A stretch of DNA of 64,000 nucleotides from Erodium maritimum (Eukaryota > Streptophyta > Magnoliopsida > Geraniales > Geraniaceae). How positions within the stretch are numbered: the stretch's first letter is position 1; every line of letters begins with the position of its first letter. The notes under the pieces were generated by a model, which searched no databases, was not told the origin of the DNA, and was given only the letters and a program-made list of their open reading frames with translations. The stretch spans positions 33,660,252 to 33,724,251 of the forward strand of contig OY997592.1 in assembly GCA_963921825.1 (NCBI GenBank), given 5' to 3'. Made by a program: the position numbers and the translations under genes. This document shows, in pieces, positions 56,994 to 64,000 of this stretch.

Positions 56994-57540
56994 AAACGGT
57001 TTGAGGTTAAAGAGGGTAGATACATTAATGTAGTAGACATTAAGGAGTGCATACATGCTTATATTAGCAGTTGAATGAGATACCTTGTAACCATGTTGTA
57101 TCTACTTTAGTGTATCTTAGACACGAATCTGAATACTATGTTCACAATTATTACTTAGTTGAGTCATACAAGGCCACATACTCTAACTTGGTGAACCACG
57201 TTCCTAGTATGGATAGTTGGCCAAAGTCCTCGAACTACCTTAAGCTTGCTCCTCCCATTGTCCACATACCTCCCGGTAGACCTAGGTAGAGGAGGATGAA
57301 GTCAGTAGCTGAAAAAATATTTAATCCCACAAAGGAAAGTAAAAAAGGTACACCCATGACATGTTCGATATGTGGTCATGTTGACGACAATAAGAGATCA
57401 GGCCCAGATAAGGACCATGGGAGTCTACATCTCAGAGAAAGCAAAGAAGTGTTAAAGGCTAAGCTACATTTGCAAATGAGAAGAAGGGGACCAGATTTGG
57501 GTAGCATAGAACAGAGGAAGAAAAGGAGGTCGTAATGGAG
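56994..57540 (+). pseudogene. MULE transposase SWIM finger and C-terminus
   Basis: Continues 53570-54033. A CxC pair is broken by a 2-base insertion near 57050. Then QLNEIPCNHVVSTLVYLRHE follows, giving the second CxH pair of the SWIM zinc finger, and SYKATYSNLVNHVPSMDSWP and APPIVHIPPGRPR lead into a Lys/Arg-rich tail. The tail contains a degenerate zinc knuckle (CSICGHVDDNKRS; the last Cys is Ser). This domain order is diagnostic of plant mudrA-like transposases. A stop in the finger (TAG near 57072, Trp expected) and the LTR insertion inactivate it. Confidence 0.9.
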
Positions 57541-58689
57541 CTTAGAATGAAGGCTATTGCAGCAAGATTAAGCAATGGAAAGAAAAAAGGAACATCAGTA
57601 GAGATTGAATAAAAAAAGCTAGCTACAGAAGATAGGTTGCCAGAGAGGAAACATCCAGCAGAGGTTTCAGGATCTCAAGAACAAGAAAGAAAGAGTACCA
57701 AAGTTACCCCAACAAAAGCAACAAAAGCATCTTCAGTACATGCAACACCACTTGTATGAGCTCAAATTGGATTAGCATAAAGAGAACTGAACATTATGAG
57801 AAGCTAAACTGAGGTATGAGATAATTAAGCATAGTTCATACATTATTTACAAACTACTAAAGTACTTATATTCATTTTTTTGTAGAGTCTATTTGTACCT
57901 CTCCAAGGTCAAGGACCAGCAAGATTCACAAAAGAAAGAAGATTTTTCAGGCCACCACCACAGAGAGAAAGAGGAAGGAAATGGAGATATATATATTTTG
58001 AGTCAAGAATCTATTTTTACTCTTCTAACAAATGGCAACCAACCTCGAAGATGGTAATTAGGGCTTCCTTTTTTGGGTTGCACATGCTTCCATTCGCTAT
58101 GCAAGTGTAACTTTTAGTTGTTCCGTATATAAATGTGAAAAGTGTGTGGTCATGACTAGCTGATGGTGAACAGGGAATCTATTTTCCAACTATTTTGTTT
58201 GGGAGCCAACATGTATGGATTTTAGGTTTCTGGATTTCTAAAGGAACAATTTCATTTCAGTACCTTACTTTCAGTTTAGTAGGTACAACTATAAACTTCG
58301 GGATTTTATAAGTTGACAGTTTATAAGAATGTGAAGTATACTGGAAAACAAGGGATTTGTAACAGGTTATTGAACAATTATAACCAAATAGCACATGAAA
58401 AAATTTCATAACCAAATGCTACACAACACAAGAGCTAGCAGTTTATAAGCACTGTTATATTTGTTCAATCGGTTCCAACAACACAAGAGCTAGCAGAACA
58501 CAAGAACTTTCATATCTCCTAAATCAATTCCTATAACACAATTGCAACAAAGTTCTGACAATTCATTAAACATATTAGTTACAAAACAAGGTCTTGCCTT
58601 TTAGAATTACATATCCTACATGTTCTTCATCTAATCATACAACTTCTCCTATTACAAAAACATAAAATGATACCTACAAAAAATTAACA
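57541..58689. other. MULE internal spacer between convergent genes
   Basis: A-rich sequence with short remnants of a basic, Gln/Lys-rich tail, then noncoding DNA where the two convergent transcripts would end. No further gene seen. Confidence 0.4.
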
Positions 58690-59442
58690 CGAACATCAAT
58701 TTATTGGCAAGATACATTTTAGCATCAAGCTCTATCTTAATCTTCATTACCATCTCTTCAAGACTTGTTTTCTACTCCAACAAATTTTGGTTATCATCTT
58801 CAAACTGTTTGATCTGATCATATAATTTTGGGAACAACTTCCTGCCATGAGCACATGTGTCTTCATCGATCCAATGGAATTTTTTTGCATTTCGATCCAC
58901 TCTAAAATAATAACATGTTAGTAATTTTTTAATACACTATAATTTACTAGTTTCAGTCAAATAGTTGTTTCCCAAATTTGATCTCCCAAATTGAAAACCC
59001 TAGGTTAATGGTTATGTGAAATCAAGAAATTGTAAAACCTAATTCTGTGAAATCTACAAATTAGAAACCCTAATTATGTAAAATTTCCCAAATTACAAAC
59101 CTAAATTCTCTTAAATCTCCAAATTACAAACCCTAGTTTTGTGAAATCCCCAAATTCAAAACCTTAATCCAACCTTCTAAAAAAAGCCTTAATTCAATCC
59201 CTAATTGGTGCTTCTATAATAAACCCCTATTCAATCCCTAATAAATCTTCTATAATGAAGCCCTAATTCAAACTTCTGTAAAATACACAAATAACAAATT
59301 CAAACCCTAAAACATAAATTACGCATTATAATAAATAAAAAACACTTACCCCAAAGTTCCCACAGCCAACAAATTTCCTTACTAGGTTCGTTTTTGTCGT
59401 TGATGTTCGTACAAGTGTAGGAAGCCCATAGTAGCACACCAT
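58690..59442 (-). pseudogene. GRF-type zinc-finger protein gene inside the MULE
   Basis: Exon 1 (59442-59350 on the minus strand) reads MVCYYGLPTLVRTSTTKTNL, continuing VRKFVGCGNFG, followed by a GTAAGT donor. Exon 2 starts at 58901 after a TTATTTTAG acceptor, in phase 0, with SGSKCK and then, after a one-base slip in an A7 run, KFHWIDEDTCAHGRKLFPKL, followed by an acidic coiled-coil-like tail to about 58700 with a TAG at 58772-58774. The pattern CxYG...RTS.TK.N..RKFxGC...C.FxWxDE is that of GRF zinc fingers, which bind single-stranded nucleic acid in proteins such as TOP3 and APE2. The frameshift and stop suggest a pseudogene. Its function in a transposon is unknown. Confidence 0.72.
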
Positions 59443-59486
59443 TTCTTTCTATGGTTTCTAATCCATATTTTATACACCCCACGACT

Positions 59487-59700
59487 TCAAACCTTCTCCA
59501 CTACAGACGATGTCGCCACCATCTGCAACTTCTCCTTCGATTTCTTCTCCTCCATTGTCTTGTTCTTCAATTTTTTCTCCTTTGTTGTCTTGTCCTTCGA
59601 GTTCTTCTCCTTTGTCGTCGAGTACAAAACATTCAAACATAAACACTTCAGAAACAGACTTAGGCGCAATCTTTCCATTTACAAAAGATGTGTATAATGT
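59487..59700 (-). other. Low-complexity acidic/lysine-rich stretch upstream of GRF gene
   Basis: A GAAGAA-like minus-strand segment just upstream of the GRF exon. One frame is Lys/Glu-rich (63 residues), another is Glu/Asp/Gly-rich and open to 59490. It may be 5' exon or untranslated leader of the GRF gene. Not assignable by eye. Confidence 0.3.
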
Positions 59701-59856
59701 GAAACTCGCACGTCACGGTTTTTTGTTAAAAAATTAACACTTTTGACTAGTTTAAGCAAAATTAGAAGTTAAGGAACCGGTTTTTTACTTTTGAAAGTTA
59801 ATTGTAACTTTATGAAAGTAGCTCAAACTTGAGGGTAGCTTTATGATATTAACCAT

Positions 59857-60581
59857 TTTGTTTACATTGGGTAATTAGGAAATTGGGTATTGGGGATTTT
59901 AGAAATTTTGAATATGGGAAATTAGGGCTTAAAATTGTTGGATTCAAATTCACTTATATACAGTTTAATCATATATGAATATTGTTTTTGATTGACAAAT
60001 GCAAATTTAAATTAAACATCTTCGAAGAGAGAAAAGGAGTACATGATGATGGTCTAGCTACAAACCTGTGAAAGAATCGAGCACTAGCATGACAGCTCAG
60101 CCTCATGACAATCCCAACAAGGGGAGTAACCTGATACATTAAAGAGTGTTCCTATACAAGGAACCTCGGCATCTCAACATGGGAGAAAACCAGAAAATGA
60201 TGGTCTTAAAATCAGATATTACAACGATGAAGCGCAAAAGAAATAAAAGTACAAGGGTCTAAGTCCTGGATTTTACAACCATGAAGCACACAAAAGAAGG
60301 TCTTGTATCAGGATTTGTCAACCATTATACAAAAGTGAAACCAAATCAGGACCTCGACAAATCACTAGATCCACGACGATCAACACCAAGATGGATGAAG
60401 AAACGTGTCCCACGACCGGATCTGAAACGAAACGCCAGGCAAACAACCGAACCACCAGAAGCAGCTAGAGCAGCTCCGCAACGATCCACACCCTATAAGA
60501 TGAAGAAGCGTGTCCCACGACCCAAGCCGAAACTATACACCTCCAATTACCTGATAAAAGCTCCTCCGACGAGACAACGAG
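59857..60581. other. Unassigned flank with an internal repeat pair
   Basis: The sequence is unlike its AT-rich neighbours from 60030 on. AGATGGATGAAGAAACGTGT and AAGATGAAGAAGCGTGTCCC, both leading into a CCCACGACC-type sequence, recur about 100 bases apart (60390 and 60497). A 101-residue + strand frame (60281-60586) spans both copies and runs into the LTR. Family unknown; possibly a leader or untranslated region of another retroelement. Confidence 0.35.
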
Positions 60582-62164
60582 TGTAATAACCACTCCCGGT
60601 CAACGCCAGTCAAATCTGCGAAAAACAGGAAAAATTAAAATTTTTAAGACAGACACTTAACTGAACCTAAAATTGACCCTGAGGGTCATACCAGACTTAA
60701 GTTGACCCCGATAGCGACCAAAGTGAGTTCCGAGGGACTCAGGGCAACTTTCTGACCAATTTGGGAAATGTTGACTTTTTACGGGAAAAGTCAACCGAGC
60801 CACGTTTTGGTCCATTCGAGGTCCGTTTTGGATCCAAAAAACTTAGCCATTGTCGCAGCGGTCTTTGTTGAGCCGTTTCCTTGTAGCCCGTGAAGTTTCC
60901 TAATTTATTGGAAAAAGTGCCCGTTCGGGGCCCGAAAAAGGTGTGGGACCCACATGACATATGTCATGAATGTGGTGGAAGGAAAAAGGGAGGACAACTT
61001 TACCCTTGACTTTAAAGAAAAGACAAAATGAAAAGGGGGGGGGGGTATTTTGGTCTTTTTGATGTGTGGTTAGTGTTTTTGAACAAAACAAAAGATGAGA
61101 GACATGTGCTGGTCGGCCATAGTGTAGAAAATAGGACTTTTTAGAGAGAGAAAGAAGTTAGAAGGAAGAGAGAAGGAGGAGAGAAAAAGAGAAGAGGCTT
61201 AGGGGATTTGTGACGTTTCTCGTTCATCCGACCGGTGGATCGTCTCAACGATAGAAGAATCGAGTTCACACCTTCATTTTCTACGATGAGCACCTAACCG
61301 ATTTTCGTTTTGTTAAGTTCGAATTTTAGGGTTTGATTTTAAACGATTCAAATATGGTTGGGTTTTGGTTAGAATTGGTTTAAAGATGAATGGTTGAGGT
61401 TTGGGGTTCGTTAGGAACGTTTTGGGGCAAAAAGGGAATTTTTCCATTGTGTCCGGGTGGGGCCCACGTACTCGGGTGCTCGGGTTTAGTGTTCGGGTAG
61501 TTTAGAACGTTCCCCAGATCATTTATCCATAACCGAATCGAAATTTGGAATTAAATTGGAAAAGTTGTATTTATCGGGTTTAGAAACTTTAAACGTCATT
61601 TAATTGACTCGGAAGTCGGAATTCGATTCCGTCAAGTGCATTGGGGCCCTTGAATTATTCTAAGACAGTGGAAACGAAAACGGGAATTTTTGGATCCCCG
61701 GAAGGGCATTTCCAAAACCCGTGCAGATTCACCATGTCGGGCGAATCGGGCCTTTACGGGTCGTTTATCAACAATGTCGAGTAATCGGGAAGTTTGGGAG
61801 TGATCGACATTGTTGGGGTTACGTTTGGGCATTAAGTTTATCGAATTTCATTTTATTCCTGCGAATTTAAAAGTGCCTTAAAATTGTGTTCTTTTAGATC
61901 ATGCTGCGGACCGAGGCAAAGGGAAGCTAGGCGAGTGACTGAGATCACGCCGGGGCTTATTTGGGCACTTTTGGAGAACACGCACGAGGTAGGGAAAAGT
62001 AGCCGGATCTCGGCCCTGACTAGGGAAAGTTAACAGTAGAAATGCATGTGACACTTGGGTGTCGTGGGTTAAGTAGGTTATCGAATATTAGAAATGTATG
62101 TGACAGTTGGGGTGTCGTGGGTTAAGTAGGTTATCGAAGATTGGAAATGAATGTGACACTTAGT

Positions 62165-62345
62165 AGTGTCGTAGGAGCAGAGAACTTATCGATGTTAGAA
62201 TTACTAGAGGCATATGACCATGCCCGGAGGTTGATTGTGAACTTATCGATATTAGGAGTACTGGAGGCATATGACCATGCTCGGAGGTTGATTGTGAAAC
62301 TGTTGATATTAGAACTGCTGGAGGCATTGGTTAATCCTGGAGGTT
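62165..62345. repeat. Three units of about 57 bp in solo LTR
   Basis: Units contain ATTAGAA(T)TACT-GGAGGCATATGACCATGC. Other LTRs carry one or two of these, so this copy is expanded. Confidence 0.75.
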
Positions 62346-62349
62346 GTTT

Positions 62350-62945
62350 GTGTAATTTATGTCTTGGGTGGCCATGAGAGCCCGTGTTTTACTGTTGTGT
62401 CTTGGGTGGCCGTGAGTGCCATGGGGTTGTTGAGCCCGTGAGTTACTGTTGGTGTGTCTTGGGTGGCCGTGAGTGCCGTGGGGTTGTTGAGCCCGTGAGT
62501 TACTGTTGGTGTGTCTTGGGTGGCCATGAGTGCCCGTGGGGTTGTTGAGCCCGTGAGTTACTTTTGGTGTGTCTTGGTGGCCATGAGTGCTCGTGGGGTT
62601 GTTGAACCCGTGTCTTTACTGTTGGTGTGTCTTGGGTGGCCGTGAGTGCCGTGGGGGTTGTTGAGCCCGTGAGTTACTGTTGGTGTGTCTTGGTGGCCAT
62701 GAGTGCCCGTGGGGTTGTTGAGCCCGTGAGTTACTGTTGGTGTGTCTTGGGTGGCCATGAGTGCCCGTGGGGTTGCGTGAGTTACTGTTGGTGTGTCTTG
62801 GGTGGCCATGAGTGCCCGTGGGGTTGTTGAGCCCGTGAGTTATGGTTGGTGTGTCTTGAGAGGCCGTGAGTGCCCGTGGGGTTGTTGAGTCCGTGTTTTA
62901 CTGTTGGTGTCTTGGGAGGCCATGAGTGCCTGTGGAGTGTTGAAC
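62350..62945. repeat. Minisatellite of about 60 bp, ten units
   Basis: Units contain TGTCTTGGGTGGCCATGAGT, then GCCCGTGGGGTTGTTGAG and GAGTTACTGTTGGTG. It is the largest array of this family in the window. Confidence 0.88.
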
Positions 62946-63065
62946 CTGTGTTGTTGCTGTTTGTTGAACTTTGCTTGTGATTGTGATTGTGCTTGCCCGA
63001 GGTTAGTGACCCGGCTGTGTGTCGGGAAGTGGTGTGGAATTTGGCTGGCTTACCTGACAGGGATC

Positions 63066-63222
63066 GGTAAGTTGCGAGCGTTCTTTGGCTGGCCTGACCG
63101 AGTTCGAGTCTCGGGAGGTTGCGAGCATTCTTTGGCTGGCTTGACCGAGTTCGAGTCTCGGGAAGTTGCGAGCGTTCTTTGGCTAGCCTGACCGAGTTCG
63201 AGTCTCGGGAGGTTGTGAGCGT
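63066..63222. repeat. 47 bp minisatellite with TTCGAGTCTC
   Basis: Three to four units containing TGCGAGCGTTCTTTGGCTGG and GACCGAGTTCGAGTCTCGGG. This replaces the GTCGAC array found at the equivalent place in the other LTRs. Confidence 0.85.
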
Positions 63223-63951
63223 TTTTAGGCGATGAGAGGGCAGTTCCCCTTCTGACTAGCTATCGGAAAAGCAGTGCTGTATATATCGCCAGCAGGTCGA
63301 CTGCCTGGAGCCTAGCAGGGATCGGCAAAGCGCGTGGGGCAGGCTCGAGCCCAGCCGGTTAGCAACCGGCACTGAGCAACTGACAGGAGTGCGATCCTTT
63401 GTGATCTTGTTTGGTGTGCAATTCTTTGTGATCTTGGGTGTTGCGTGGTGGTCTATCGTGTCTTTGGAGGAGGTCATCAATCGTCGTGTCGGGTCTACTT
63501 TACGTGTCCGAGTGTTGAGTCGGCTGAGGAAAGTATCAGTGTGTGGGTGTCGGTCGGGTTACTTGAGTTTGGGGATAGTGATCCCCGGTGTTGAGTTGGT
63601 TGTTGGTGTTACCGGCTTTGTCTGCTGATTATGCCATAGTCAGTCTGTTATCCGTGGTGGTGAGCGAACGCTCACCCTTAGCTGCTTTTCCTACAGGTAT
63701 CGGTCGCAGGTTGGACTAGGTGAGCTTCTGAAGCTTGAAGAGCTAGGAGCGGGATTATGGGTTTATTTGAATCTAGCGACGGATACCATACTTTTGTCCA
63801 CTTGTTGGGAAGTGTTTTAAGTTGTAAATATTATTTTTTTGAACAAACGGTGATCTTAAAGTGATTTAATGTAAAAGGTTTCAGAATGTTTTATTGTTTT
63901 AAAAGTTCACGTCCTGAGTTCGGTTTACTGAAATTGGGGCGTGACAACGAG

Positions 63952-64000
63952 GGACATATCAGATGATTTAGTTCGTACTCAACACTCTGATACCTAATTC
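63952..64000. other. Right flank of solo LTR
   Basis: Fifty bases of flanking DNA. CTCTGATACC near 63985 is the reverse of the core of a tRNA-Met primer site. This could mean the solo LTR sits in the leader of a minus-strand retroelement, but so short a match is weak. Confidence 0.25.

Larger units (their letters stand above)
52441..59856. mobile_element. Full-length MULE with two convergent genes, split by a solo LTR
   Basis: Inverted repeats of about 105 bp at 52447-52552 and 59745-59850 share about four fifths of bases by eye (e.g. TAACTTTCAAAAGTAA in both). Inside lie a mudrA-like transposase remnant (+) and a GRF zinc-finger gene (-), each starting near its own TIR and reading inward. 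The solo LTR at 54034-56988 is a later insertion. Without it the MULE is about 4.5 kb. A 9 bp target duplication could not be assigned because the outermost bases have diverged. Confidence 0.75.
60582..63946 (+). mobile_element. Gypsy solo LTR (3365 bp), TSD ACGAG
   Basis: Starts TGTAATAACCACTCCCGG and ends GGGGCGTGACA. The 5 bp repeats ACGAG lie at 60577-60581 and 63947-63951. It contains the GA-rich block (61140-61200), a TGACAC hairpin cluster near 62045-62170, expanded minisatellites and the palindrome near 63660. No internal sequence flanks it. Confidence 0.96.

Overview
The window reads as plant nuclear DNA, from a repeat-rich, probably pericentromeric or otherwise heterochromatic region. 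Every coding trace I can identify belongs to a plant-type transposable element: Ty3/gypsy chromoviruses with roughly 2.4-3.4 kb LTRs and initiator-tRNA-Met primer sites, Ty1/copia, L1-like LINEs, a CACTA TNP2 transposase, Mutator-like elements (MULEs) and small elements sitting in TA microsatellites. I see no intact host gene, tRNA, rRNA or CRISPR array, and the species cannot be named from the sequence.

Region 1 (1-7862): a decayed gypsy element on the + strand (LTR remnant fused to protease, then RT, RNase H, integrase, chromodomain, PPT and 3' LTR ending at 6217) lies against a reverse-strand LINE fragment.

Region 2 (about 7863-38785) is a nest built in a minus-strand copia element. Its probable 3' LTR holds a 931 bp MULE-type MITE. 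Its RNase H end is split by a gypsy solo LTR (9909-13307). Between the RNase H part and the integrase/RT and gag part on the right lies a truncated tandem gypsy array on the + strand (internal 3' end, LTR, full internal region, LTR; 13432-37498). The shared central LTR of that array is itself interrupted by a complete minus-strand gypsy element (14712-26645). That element has two 3064 bp LTRs differing at about five positions, and a GTTTC target duplication that matches the empty site in the sister LTR at 34898-34902.

Region 3 (38782-46255): a chain of elements bounded by (TA)n tracts, including a GC-rich MITE with a perfect 20 bp hairpin, then a 947 bp MULE-type MITE with a 9 bp duplication, then a + strand LINE remnant with a 3' poly-A.

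Region 4 (46255-52440): a CACTA TNP2 pseudogene cut in its N-terminal coding region by a minus-strand LINE carrying RT, a zinc-binding RT domain and RNase H.

Region 5 (52441-59856): a full-length MULE with about 105 bp terminal inverted repeats. It carries a degenerate mudrA-like transposase (+), a gypsy solo LTR (TSD GCGGA), and a convergent minus-strand gene for a GRF-type zinc-finger protein. That second gene is the most unusual biology I see here. Region 6 (59857-64000): unassigned sequence holding another gypsy solo LTR (TSD ACGAG).

The elements do not form a cooperating pathway. The window is a stratified record of insertion, LTR-LTR recombination, deletion and cytosine-deamination decay. 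The youngest layer is the minus-strand gypsy element, which is coding-defective and so was probably mobilised in trans.
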